Assembly: GCA_023055505.1 (NCBI GenBank)
Contig: JALIRH010000001.1
Coordinates: 91,728,530 to 91,792,529 of the forward strand
Direction: 5' to 3'
DNA length: 64,000 bases
Origin: Callipepla californica brunnescens
Taxonomy: Eukaryota > Chordata > Aves > Galliformes > Odontophoridae
Of the stretch, positions 36,901 to 48,962 are shown in pieces. The notes below the pieces were generated by a model. The model had not been told where the DNA came from, made no database searches, and saw only the letters and a list, made by a program, of their open reading frames with translations. Made by a program: the position numbers and the translations under genes. How positions within the stretch are numbered: position 1 is the stretch's first letter; every line of letters begins with the position of its first letter.

Positions 36901-39900
36901 CAATATATTTAAAATTTTACCATGTACATTCCCAAAGAATGATACTAAAAAAATATAATACGAATTTCCATGTGTTTGTGGATTGATTTATCAAGATAAA
37001 TTTTTTAATCGTTATGGTTTTTTACATATTTAGTTTATTTACCTGACACCTTAGAAAACATATTGAAAACAGCATGCTCAAGCTTTATGATCGTGTTTCA
37101 TTTTGAAAAGGAAATGACAACATACCAAATCATGACTATTGCTTTCTGTTCTATTTATGCACGTATGCTTCAGAGAGTATTTATGAAGTAAATCGGATTA
37201 AGGAAGGAATCCAACAGAGAGAGGGAAAACTCAGTTCGGTATGCCATACTACATTCTCATCCGAAACGTTTCAGGTATGAATCTATAACTAACTTTATAT
37301 CTAGAGTTGCATGGACAGTGCAAGGGTTAAAAGAGAATTGACCAGAGAGATCACTCCCAAATCCATTCTAATTCTCCCCTTCTGGTATACAGCTTAAATA
37401 AATGCAAGTTTTCCTACATTTGCCTCTGTATTACAGCTGGTGAAGCAAGAGCTCCCCCCTTTGTTTTCATAAACTTCAACCACTGTGCTCATTTCTGAGA
37501 GGGATCTAGACTCTTGAAAGAAAGAATACAGAAAGAAAAAGAGCAAAAAGAATCTGCTATGCCTATCACCAGGAAACAAACAAACAAAAAACCCGTAGTT
37601 GTTTATTGAAGCAGAAAATATATAACCTATATGTTTAAAATTCTTTACAACATAGTAGCCTCAATAAAGCCATCAAAACAAGCAGGCTTCCTTAGGCAAC
37701 AGGATGCTTTGAAGTGGATGAGCTGGAGAGAAATGAGTTTGTGTGGCAACCCTGAGAAAACACGACTAAGTCAAAATCTTTTTTTCGCCCTAGATTAAAA
37801 CCCAGAACCTTCTGGAAACAAGTGAACACCTGGCATTTCTTAATAGAACTGAGCTTCTCCAAGCTGCTACCACTTCAGCCAGCAATCTGGCCACTGAGCC
37901 AGAGCCTCTTAGCTTCAAGTGGCTTTTGCTGAAAGCTGAAGCAGACATTTAAAGACCTTAAATACGAAATCCTATGAAAGGCAGTAATGCATATTTATTG
38001 AAATGCAATGAAAATAAAAAAAAGGCAATGAGTTCTAGAAAATCAATCAGGCTATGTAGGAAAAAATCCTAATTCCTCTCTAAAAATGACAGTAAATATT
38101 TGACTAAGAATAGTAACTGCAATTTCAGTAACTATAGTAATGAAGGCAGTTACTATTAAATCTCTTTCACTAGGCATGATTTCAAACAGAAAGACTCTTT
38201 CTGGTACTATAATATTGCTTGCTTATGGTTACATACCTTATTCTCAAACTCTAGCTGTGTTAATCAGGATAATAGCTGAGGTGTATCTTGTCCTTCCAAG
38301 GAAAATTGTCATTCACACTTAAAAAGAATAGAAGATACTCATGTTATCATATGGTTTTAAAGAAAACAAAGGCCTTTCATGATCAAGTTAAAATGCACTG
38401 GTTCAGATCCTGCTATTTCAATGAACTAGCAGGGTGTCTCTAAAAGTTTCTCACTTATTTAGTTGTAGCTCCACAATGTGGCCAATGTGAGAATTTACTG
38501 AAGGCAAGAGAAATTTCCAATGAGTTGCTGAATGCATGCATTCCCCAGCTAAGCATCACTGATTGTCTTCCCACCAGGAAATGTTACAGACTAATGCAAT
38601 CCACAGATGGGATTTTTGCTGAGATTAACTTCAGGACCTTAACAATATTAAGTTCAAGGAGCTTTTGGACTTATTATATCCTGTAAGATGATCACTTCTT
38701 TGTAAAACATCATACAGAAATATATGGGTAAATATAATTAATATTTTATAACAAAGCCAAACAGGTTTTCATGTTTTAGGTAAACTGGAGAAGAATCTGC
38801 CAAGCATGATAAGTATAATACTTTGAATTACATATCATTGAACATTAATTTGTCTTACAAACAATTATTTTCTTACGGTGAATTATTTCTTTGAGAAGCT
38901 TGAAGGTAAATCAACTCTGAATACTTGTAGTATCTATGTGTGTCCAAATCTGTCAAAAGTTGGACTATAGATCAAGCTTCAAGTATTTCTTGGAAGTGTT
39001 TAGAAATAATACAGAGCCACTGTTCATTTGGTATAAGTATTTCTTGCAGTGAACTTTTAGAATAAATACATTATTTTTCCTTTACAGTTAACTGTAGAAG
39101 TGATTAATGTTGTCAGTGTTTAGGAACACATTAAATTCTGTGGTTCTATTGCTAAACTGATTCATTCCAGTGAGAAAAAAATTAAATTGGCAAATTACAA
39201 TACAGTTAAGGCTGCCAGTTTGCATTATTTTATTCCTAGTTAATTTTTTCAGGCATTTATAAATTGACCATAAAGATTTGTTCTGGCCTGGGGCCACTGT
39301 GATATATATTACGCTGACACTCTGTTCTCCAACTGACTTCCTATGTCTAGATAAGAAATATCATACAGTATCTCAAATATGCCTGTAAAATCAGACAAGG
39401 GTGTGACACTGAGGATCCAATGACAGATCATATCCCTCTTATATCAATTGGCAGTGTTCTATAAAATATTGGTCACAGTTTTGATTATCTAATAATCAAA
39501 TAGATCTAATAATCAAGTTGTAAGCAATATTTAATAGCATATTTCTTAAAGCATAATTTAATTAATGTTCATTCTGCTCCATAGGGAAGCAGAGAAAGGC
39601 AAAATGCCTTGCAAAATGTTGTATAACAAATTAATGCTAAAACAAGATTAAGACTAGAGCTTTCCTAATGTACCCAACATTCTAGATTATGTTTCCTTCC
39701 ACATCTATTAATCATTCATATTTTTAATTCATAGCTTTTTGTTTATTGACGTGAAAATAAATTTTAAAAGCAAATTTATTTATTATAATTTATGCTGTTA
39801 CATTTTTTGCAAACTTAAAAATTTCACAGAATAACAGTAACTTTTCCATTCTGTCTGTCTTACAGCATAACACAATTCTTCTTAAATCCTTAGATACAAT

Positions 39901-42900
39901 GAATAGTATTTGTTCAGCATATAAGTGCATAATTTCCACGGTCATAGTAATTGTCTTGTTCATACTTAGTTCTGTGACCCATATCAATCAACTAAAAACT
40001 AAGCCACAATTTTCATTTCAAAACATATCTCAGAAAATTTTAGTTATCACAAGTACATGCTATACAAATACAGACTGTAGAAATACAGCCATAAGCCACA
40101 TTTCACTTCAGTTCATACATGCCATGTGGGCTACCTTGGAGTTCATCTTCACAGAGAACTGATTATACTCTTTCTTGCAGTGGGCCTTGCTATGGCCTAG
40201 CTCCTTCAGCAAACCATAGAGATGTAAGAGGCATAGAGCTGTCTTCTGCCTGCCTCATACAGAGTAACATGCATGAACAGTTCAGTATTAGAAAGACTTC
40301 TAGAAAAATCAGTATTACTAAAAGACAAAAATGATTTTTTTTTAAGGAGCATAAGAATGACAGTTAGTTTTAGAAGGAAAAGTATTTAACATTATTTTAG
40401 AGAAAAAAAAAAATCCTTAAAATCGTTCACCAGTATTCTTTTGGAACTTAATGATTGCTGATACGATATTTAGCCAAGTCAACATATAGCTTTGCTGAAA
40501 TTCTTCTTATTATGATCTGTACATCTGTGGATTTCCTTACCTAAGATCAGCAATGGGAGTTGAAAACCAGGTATCTAGCATTTTTAAGACTCCACTGATA
40601 ATAGCATACATACCCTGTTGTATAAGCTTTCTGTTTTCACATTTTTGGTTGTATCTTTCAGTGGATGAGTGGATTTTATTTTATTTTTATCTTGCATTGT
40701 ATTGTCATGTCTTCAAAGGCTGTGAATATATGCTGTGTTTTATCTTGTATAATTAAACATTCATTTTTGTCTGAAAGCATGACAAAAGTATCAATTGAGG
40801 CGCTGTTTGTGTGTTCCAGAGAAAAGGAAAAAAACAATCTATGCAGTACAGTAAAAAAGAAGAGAGAACCTTGACTGTATTGCGCTAGTAATAGCACAAA
40901 AACAGCATCAGAGAAGGAAATCTCTAAAGCATCTACAGGCTGTACCCCAAAAATCATCCCAATAAAAAAAGATGAATAAAGGAGAAATTAGAAGAGTGAG
41001 AAGAATCCACAAGTTGAGTACTCTCATTAAACTGAAAATCTGTCGATGAATATTTATCTTTGTTCTCCTGCCCAGAAGGGAGGCTGGAGAAAGATTGAAC
41101 AGAAGCACTTATTTTTCTCAATGAAGCTTAGTAATCAGCTCCATCACCAGAAGTCCTCTTACTGCCAGCTGTCATTCAGATGACAGGTTACTTCAATATA
41201 TGAGCAGAGTGCCAGCTGGCAGGGGGACACAAATGACATCCTTGCTTTAACAGTGAAAAATATTTTCAGCAGAATTAGCGAGGCTGAGTTGTCTGTATGC
41301 TTGGGAATACTAGGAAGGCCAGAAGTGGGTGGTATTTTAGCAAATAGGCATATTTATTTGCTGTCTTCTGTTGAATGCAGAGAAGTATTTTTTTCCAAGC
41401 AGTAAAAAATATGCCACTCAAAGGTAAATTAATGTTTGGCCTTTTCAGTAGATTACCTTTTCCTGCTCTCTGTTTATTTCATGGCATCATTCTTCTCATT
41501 CGTTCCCTTAAAAGTTTATCTGCTTGACACACAGTGTCCCTTTCTTTTAAAGACTCCATCTTTGATTTTAGCAGCTAACAGATTCTTCTCAGTCTCGGCC
41601 ATTTCATTCCACTGCACATTCATCAAAATTCACATCCCTATAGAGGTTTAACTCCAGTTGTCTTTAAAATCGTGTGCTCACAGATTAAACTCATTCTTTG
41701 AGAACATCATCTCCTGATTCCTGAAGGTCTAGCTTGCAGTATTACAGAGCAATAATACGAGACTTGTGTTGACTTTATCCAGAGCTGAAGGTGTCAAAAA
41801 CTGTTGAAAATAAGTCTCTAATTGTGAGTATAGGAAAATGAAAATTTGACTGTCTTCAGCTACAGATTTTGTATGTTTCTTTTCCTTTCACTTGCACTGC
41901 ATCACATGTGAGACACTGGAAAATTTGATTTTATATTCCTCTGTGCCTTTTTGAGATGCAGCGATTTCTGGCATCTTTAGTTTTGGAAGTGTGTTTTGAA
42001 AATGTCTTTTCAATCCTGACTTATTTCCATTAGGAGATTCACAAAGTCCTTTCCTGAATGTTCCCATTTTCAAAGGAAAATCGAAGATTTAAAATGACAA
42101 AATTGAATTAATTGGAATTAATGGGAATTCAGAATGCTACTTGCCGATTTCAATTGTGCTATACTAATAACAATTACCAATAAAAGCAATCTTGTAGCAT
42201 TCAAAATGTACAGCACAGAAGTACTTTAAGTTCCGTTTCCTCCAGTAAAAATTTAATCAGCTCTAAAATAAATACTGCATTTTCTACACTTCTAGGAACC
42301 TGAGTTTACTAAGTCACACCAAATAGATAAAAAGGTTTTGGGAACTGGTAAAAAGAATAGCCTTGTGAAAAGGCAAATTATATCAACTCTTTCTTATGTA
42401 GCTAGCTAAGAACACGACCTGGAGAACAAAGTATATATATATTTATGCTTCTTATCACATGCGTGCCCTTCCCCATCTGTATCCTATAAACATGATCCCT
42501 TCAACAGTTATCAGCACAGGTTGGACGACAAGAACAGAGTGAATTTCTGAGCAGTACTCAGGACTGGGTTTCAGTGTCAGCTTTGCTCTCCCAGCAATGT
42601 CTTATTATACTATTTATATATTTGTAGGATGCCCCAGGGCATAATTAGGCAGTGTGCTTCTATATGTCTTGGTTAGGTTCAGAAACTTAAGGTAACAAAA
42701 CAGATGATTTCAACCATACAAAGCAGTTTAATAATTCACTAAAAATACCTTAACATTATTATGGTATTTAATTTTAAGGTTTTTAATTTTAAGATGATAC
42801 CTCAATAAGAAGAGTTTTTTAAAAAACATAACAACTTTGAATTTTGAGATTATTTAACACATAAAGTATAAGATAAAATGCCATTATTTTTTACCTTTTC

Positions 42901-44683
42901 TCATCTAGAATTCTTGAGCCCCTCAATACTAACTTTTGGAAATACAAAACTGATATTAGTTACATCTGAAGAGACATCAAAGTTCATTTCAGAATATGCT
43001 TTATAATTCCATTAAACAGCTTCTGAATATTAACCTGTCTTTCTGTTATACAATATACATTATATTCATTCATGAAACAAAAATAAAAAAGCAAATAAAA
43101 GTAGTATGATTCAGATGCCGTAACAAAATGGATCATTTTCCGCAGTGTTGGACTTACATATGTAGTACATCACTGAATTAATGTCTTACTGAATGCTGCA
43201 GTTCAGTAAGTACACAATGAGGGCTGGAGCCAAGCCAGCATTATAAAGAAAACCCCACAAATTCAGTAGAGCTGTACCCATTTATATCAGAATATAATCC
43301 AATCCATCATTTTACTCAAAGTATTCAGAATTTATTCAGTGAGCAGTGCTAGCCACTGAGCAAGACACTTAGAACCATTTCAAGAGTTTAATTATATATT
43401 CAGTTTAGTTTAACTCCCAAGAAGACTGACATTTCAATTACATAATTTTTGTATTGCTTTCTTCTGCCCTCAAAGATTCCTGGTTGGTCTCTTTTTCTCG
43501 CAAACAGTAATTCCAAAAATTGACTTAATCATTTCTCACTATATGTACGTTGTCCAAATACCTGTAAAAGTGATGAAAAATCTTTTATTGCTTCCTTTGA
43601 CACCAAGACTAAACAGGATTTTAAGATATGGACATTCTTAAGGAAAAAAGTCTAAGGTTTTTGATCACTTGAAATTCCTTTATGGAGTACAATATTAGAG
43701 GTTATGCTTTCAGAACAAGTGTTCTGATGTAATAAAATCTTTTTTTTTTTTTCTGTGAAATTAATGCGCATACAGTTTAAAAGCTTATGTATTATAATTA
43801 AAATATTAAGAGATTAAATGTATACTGGAGTCCTGGGGTGGTTATTTAATTTATAATATATATAAAAAAGAATCTAAAATGTCTGGCAGAAAGCCAAAAA
43901 GATATTTTTTTTTTATGATCATAATCAGCTCATTACATGTAAATTCAATTTCATACTGGAAATAAAAACATTAATTTTATTCTACCCAGTCTGTCTGCAT
44001 TGTGGATCAGATGCATCTATTAGAAGCAGTCACTGGAGATTAATATGAGTATAATAAGAGCCAGCAATTGAATAACAGATCTCTGTATCATTACATTTCA
44101 AGCTATTTCTTTTCTTCACAAGATAAGGCTCATGTACTTAACAGAAATTCTTTCAGGTCCATATCAAGTGTACTTGATAAACTACTCATGAAAAACTACC
44201 AAATGTTGCATCCACCAAAATATGATCTTCAGACAGAACAAAGGACAGAACATTAGTAGGCAGGCTTTAAGAAATGCTGCTTTAAGCTAAGACTAGTGTC
44301 TTCATATGGTACACAGCAGACATAGCAGCTTGACAGGACACCACCTTGAGAACTTCCTACACTGTACTCCTTCGAGCACTGAAGACACCTCCTTGAAGAG
44401 CCTGATTAATTTAGCAGAGCAGCAATGGTAAAGCAAGATGGTTACTTCTGTTTGGACACACTGTCCAAAACCAGGAATGGAGATAAGGTATGTAAACCCA
44501 ATTTAAATCTGGGGTTGATTGTAGTCATGTAGCAATGACTGAAGTTCAGCTCCTGTGCATGGCACCTAAAGAAGTCATCAAGTAGCTTAAAATACATTTT
44601 CTGTTCATCTTGAGAACTCTGCTTAATTTGGGAGAAAGGACAAGGGAGCTGTCTTTAGCCAGTTCAGGGATCTGCATGAAGGA
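33901..44683. other. No gene recognised; 10.8 kb nearly free of recognisable repeats
   Basis: Apart from simple repeats near 34.8 kb I recognise no transposon and no exon. Open frames are short and without motifs. One at 36072-36353 (minus, 93 codons) has a normal-looking amino-acid mix but no recognised family or splice context. An AT-rich fold (TTGATTAT CTA ATAATCAA) lies at about 39481-39499. Confidence 0.5.
34798..34903. repeat. (TTTG)n and (CAAA)n in inverted arrangement
   Basis: (GTTT)n with a following T-run (34798-34841) faces an AAAC array (34873-34903) about 30 bp downstream. The two can pair as a hairpin of TTTG/CAAA units. Confidence 0.85.
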
Positions 44684-44886
44684 ATCATAGAGTCATAGAA
44701 TTACCAAGGTTGTAAAAGATCTAAATGATCATCCAGTCCAACTGTCCACCTATCACCAATATCTGTCTCTAAACCGTGTCCCTCAACACAACATCTAAAC
44801 GTTCTTTAAATACCTCCAGAATTGGTGACTCTACCACCTCCCCAGGCAGCCCATTCCAGTGACGGAGCACTCTTTTGAAAAAGGAA
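44684..44886 (-). mobile_element. CR1 LINE 3' terminus, 3' part of a probable 5'-inverted insertion
   Basis: Begins ATCATAGAGTCATAGAATTA (reverse complement of the CR1 end). It carries GATCATCCAGTCCAACTGTC, CTTTAAATACCTCCAGAATT and CCAGGCAGCCCATTCCAGTG. It ends near 44886 and is immediately followed by plus-strand CR1 ORF2 text. Confidence 0.93.
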
Positions 44887-44887
44887 T

Positions 44888-45600
44888 GACATAGGAGTTA
44901 GTTCTGGTAAAAGGAGGGGTTCAGAAAAGCCAGTTAATTTCCAAGGATCATTTCTTTCAAGCTGGAGAGCAGTTCATCTCCATATACAGAAAGTCCTGCA
45001 AAAGTGGCAGGAGTTCTACACGTATGATCAAGAGGTTTCTGAGTGCACTGAAAAAATAAAAGCAACTCTACAAGAGGTGGAAGTAGAGTCAGGTAACCGA
45101 GATGAATACAGAGATCAGGTTACAGGCATGAGGTTCAGTGTCAGACCTATCTGGAGTTGAATGTGGTGAACCACGAAGAGCAATAAGAAAGTTTCTTCAG
45201 CTACAAATAAAAAAAAAAAGGACTAGGGAAAATGTGTGCCTCCTGCAGAATGGGGAGAAGGACCTGCTGACAAAAAACATGGAAAAGGCCAGCCACCATA
45301 CTCAGTGTCTTCTTTGTGTCAGTCTTTACAGCTAGCACTGGCTGTCAGCAATCCCAAATCCCTGAGGCCTACAGAAAAATCTGGAGCAGGGAGAACATGC
45401 CCTTAGTTAAGCAAGACCAGGTTAGGCTACATTTAAACAAATTGGACAAACAAAAATGTCAATGGGCCCTGATGGCGTTTGTACATGGCAGTTACCACTG
45501 CAAAGACACTATCAGTAATGGGTTTATGAAGGGGAAACCATGCCTCCCCAACCTGATAGCCTCTATGATAAGATTACTGATATAGTGGATGATTTCTTAC
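44888..45600 (+). pseudogene. CR1 ORF2 linker and early reverse transcriptase, inverted relative to its neighbour
   Basis: Plus-strand text matches the CR1 segment between endonuclease and RT: CCAAGGATCATTTCTTTCAA, RTRENVCLLQNGEKDLLTKN and SQIPEAYRKIWSRENMPLVK, then DQVRLHLNKLDKQK and an MGPDG-like block reading QWALMAF. Near 45490-45510 it jumps to the RT block NGFMKGKPCLPNLIAS and ends by about 45600. Everything from the early fingers to SQHG is deleted, and the palm is absent. Another loss lies near 45090-45190. Together with 44684-44886 the order fits one CR1 inserted on the minus strand with its 5' part flipped. Confidence 0.88.
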
Positions 45601-45782
45601 GCTTGAGACTGCACCTTTGATATTGAGCCAAATCATGATTTTCTTAGTTGTTTTACACTCTGCTTGCAGAAACCACTGAACACTGGCTTCTGTATCAGGT
45701 TAAGATATAGATACAGTCAAGATACAGATTCAAAACGGAAAATAAATAGTACAGAACCTATGCTAATTTTATATGAATATAT

Positions 45783-45815
<33 letters not shown>

Positions 45816-47433
45816 ATGATGAACCAGTAATTATTTTATATAAAAGGTTTTCCAGTTTGACAGTAACCTCAGTTCTTACAGTCTGATTGCAGGCTTGACC
45901 TTCTTTCTTTCCCCTGAAAAGGCCTTTTTGTATCTTTCTTCTATACATCTACAAGCAAGAAGGGGACAAAAACTGCACTTAATCACCTTCTGCTCTAGAG
46001 ATCAGAACCAGGTCAAGCATAACTGTCCGGTATCTTAAACAGTAGTGTGTAATAATCAGAAAAGATGTCTGCATATGCATGTGGATATGGCAATACTGTT
46101 GAAAACCCTTTACAGATACAGCTCTATCTATGAAATACAGAAGCCTAGTTCCTTCTCTGTTTATCATAAGGCTTTTTACACAAAAGTAAAACTGTCATCC
46201 TCTGGTGAAAAGCACTTGTAAAATATTTGAGTGACTGTGGCTTTTAAAGTTTCAGTCAATCTTTGCAAGAGTTTTAGCATAAATACATTTTTTATCTAAA
46301 CATAAACATGAAAAGAAATACTACAGTTATTGATTGCAAAAGTAGAGCCTGCTGCTTACTGTTTATTTAACAAATAACTGCCAAACAGAGAACTTCTTCC
46401 TAAAATACTTCATTATCTGACACCCCAGCTTTGCAATTACTTTTTTGTGTGTGGTTACACACGTAAGCAGTTCCTTTCATTTCAGCAGCATTCCTCTGAC
46501 TGCACTTACTTTCTTAAATGTCTTTTCATGGTCTGAGTTGAAGCAGATGACAGTCAAGGGAAAGAAAGCTTGCAAGAAAGACAAATTGGGGTAATTGGGC
46601 GAGGCTTCCTATGTTATCATGGAAGAGAGGTAGGTACTTCTCAAAGAAAGCTTCAGAAGAAGAACCTCATCTCAGGGCTTCCCAATCACCTTCTCAGAGA
46701 GTCTCTCCAACTCCATTTGCTATTCAGGAAGCCAAAGAAGTTTAGCCCAGGACCCAAAGACAGATGCCTAAAGCACAGATTAAAATAATTCTCCATTTTC
46801 CTTGTTGCAGACCAGAAATTGAAGCACATGGACATCCATATTGTGGTAGCATTGAGATGCAGCTTTTGGAACTGTTAGTCTACATATATGATCAGTGGAA
46901 TACATAAAAGAAAGGAAGTTTAATCCCCAAGATTTTAGAAAAGAAACACAGGTTATTTCTTTTCTCTCACATATGCAAGGCATGCAGCAACACTGACTTG
47001 TGAAACATTTCCCTTCAGCATGGAGAGCTATTTCATTAAGTATATTTATGGTACTATGACTAGCATTGCAATTTGGACTCAAAGCATTTTCTGTAGCTAA
47101 GTGTCAACCATAAAACCATGACACCAAGAAATATTGAAAATCAAACTATTAATTATAAAAAGTTTCAGTGCGAGGTAATTTTAATTTCTGTACATTGTAG
47201 GTCAGACATTCACTTCTTGGTCTTTGATACTATGCTAACATGGCACACCCACTCAAACATGTATATGCGAGTGACATTAATCTAATAAGAGTATTTATTT
47301 TCTAAATTGCATGTTGGATTTCATTCATATACTAAGTTACATGCCAGTGATACAATCTTTATAGTCTACTTGGTTGACATATTCATGATTTTAGCTTACA
47401 GAATTCCTCAGATGCATCAGCACAAAGAACATC
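45601..47433. other. No gene recognised
   Basis: Contains (AAAC)n at 45787-45813. A 100-codon open frame at 46780-47082 (minus) is cysteine-rich without a recognisable pattern. Confidence 0.55.
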
Positions 47434-47954
47434 TACAAGGGTTGCGCCAAAAGTAGTACCTCCTGTTTTATTATGATAGCCTGTGATATCTGAAGTGAAT
47501 GTTGGTAGCATGGAAGTAGAGGCTGAACCTTCCCAACAATGTTCCATTACATTTTGTTGCCATGTGACAAATGGCAGCAAAGAGGCAGTCAAACAGAATG
47601 GCGTCTGACATGGAAGAGTGTATGAATCAAAGGTGTGTCCTTGCATTCCTCCAAGAAGAAAAAATAGCACTGATTTACATTCATCAACATTTGCTGAGTG
47701 TTTATGGAGACCAAACAGTGGATGTGAATAAAATGAGACAAGCCACATCCCAGACAACCATGCACAGCTTTCACCCCTACACATAGTCTCGATCAGCTCA
47801 TCTGTCCAGACTGGCTAATGGTGGTTACTACATTGAACAGTAGTATTTTGTATCTGAGAATTTCCTCTATCTAACAGTGTTACTGAGTTTTTTGTACCCA
47901 TTGTAGACTCCATAGAAATAAAAAGAAGGCAATACTTTTGGAGCAACCTGCATT
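47434..47954 (+). mobile_element. Galluhop-type mariner, both termini present, short internal form
   Basis: The left end at TA (47434-47435) reads CAAGGGTTGCGCCAAAAGTA. The right end reads GGCAATACTTTTGGAGCAAC, followed by CTGCATT. The two are inverted repeats of about 25 bp with a few mismatches. The flanking right dinucleotide is TT instead of the TA expected for mariner duplication. A 71-codon open frame (47571-47786) keeps a mariner helix-turn-helix-like stretch (NQRCVLAFLQEEKIALIYIH, VYGDQTVDVN), the DNA-binding end of a transposase. No DD(E/D) catalytic domain is present, so this is a non-autonomous, about 520-bp copy. It lacks an internal piece that the copy at 29025 still has. Confidence 0.9.
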
Positions 47955-48006
47955 CATATGTGCATACTTTGCAGTCACCTCATATCTAAAATAATACATA
48001 TGCCAT

Positions 48007-48028
48007 ATAAAGTATATATATACTTTAT
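48007..48028. repeat. Perfect 22-bp AT palindrome
   Basis: ATAAAGTATAT followed by ATATACTTTAT. It lies eleven bases upstream of a 78-nt hairpin. Confidence 0.6.
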
Positions 48029-48038
48029 TCAAAAAGTG

Positions 48039-48116
48039 GTGACTGGAAGACTATGTGGACAAAATGACCATTTCTGTCCATTTGTGTCCATTTTATGCGC
48101 ACAGTCTTCCAGTCAC
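48039..48116 (+). other. 78-nt hairpin with 14-bp perfect base stem
   Basis: GTGACTGGAAGACT (48039-48052) pairs perfectly with AGTCTTCCAGTCAC (48103-48116). The stem goes on with TGTG/CGCA (one G-U pair; 48054-48057 with 48098-48101) and AAAATG/CATTTT (48061-48066 with 48089-48094), interrupted by single mismatches. The terminal loop holds TGTCCATTT tandem units. The shape is like a microRNA precursor, but it may equally be an inverted duplication at the edge of the adjacent CR1. No expression evidence is available. Confidence 0.5.
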
Positions 48117-48139
48117 TCTGCCCCAAGCAGAGCATTACC

Positions 48140-48962
48140 TCATTACCTGGGGTTGTTGTTACTAAAGTGCAGGACTCAGCACTTGGTCTTGTTCAGCTTC
48201 ATCCTATTGGCCTCAGGACAGATATCCAGCCCCTCCTGATTGCTCTGAAGGACCTTCCTACTGCTAGACAGATTAAAGCACCCCTACAACTTGGTGTCAT
48301 CTGCAAAGTTACGGAGGGTGAAATCAAACCCCATCCCCCATCAATCCTGTAGTTCCCCAGATCCTCCTCCTTCTTGTAGATGTGAGTCACGCTGGCAAGC
48401 CTCCAGTTTTCTGGGACCTCTCCAATTGAGCAGGAATGCTAATAGATGATGGAAAGTGTCTCAGATATCACTTCTGTCAGCTCCCTCATCACCTTCAGGT
48501 GGATCCCATCTGGCCCTATAGGCTTGTGGCAGTCCACTTGTAGTAGTAGGTCTCTGTTTCCACCTAAATGGTGCGAGGTTTATTCTGCTCCCCATCCCAG
48601 ACTTTCAAGGGGTAGAGAACTCAGAAGATAACTCATCTGACTTCTAAAGACAGATGTAAAGAAGGCACTGAGAACCTCAGCCACTTTGTTATCCACAGTG
48701 GTTCTTCATCACATCCAATGAAGGATGGAGATTCTCCTTAGCCCTTTTCTTACTGCATATGCATTTATTAAAAACTTTTTGTTCCCTTTTACATCAGCAG
48801 CCAAGTGGAGTTCAAGCTGGGCTTCTGCCTTTCTAATTTTTCTCCTGCACATCCTAACAACTTCTTTGTTCTCTCCTCAAGTTGCCTGTCCTGTCTTCCG
48901 CAGGAGGTAGATTCTCTTTTTCTCATGGTACAGGAGGATAACATGCTCCTGCACCTTTAATG
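48140..48962 (-). pseudogene. CR1 LINE, linker and RT with a deleted RT core
   Basis: In element order (right to left) it contains the ORF2 linker, then MTHIYKKEEDLGNYR at the RT fingers, and then at about 48338-48345 a jump to the FADD-box region (SVTLQMT, CRGALICLAVGRSF). The RT palm with LDFSKAFD and the sequence up to the FADD box are missing. The plus strand shows the same as GTAGTTCCCCAGATCCTCC and GGATCCCATCTGGCCCTATA (reverse of the YRP and MGPDG blocks). There is no 3' UTR, and the left end lies near the hairpin. Numerous stops. Confidence 0.9.

Noticed and set aside
46780..47082. 100-codon cysteine-rich minus-strand frame
   Set aside because: Cysteine spacing fits no zinc finger or defensin pattern; a chance frame.
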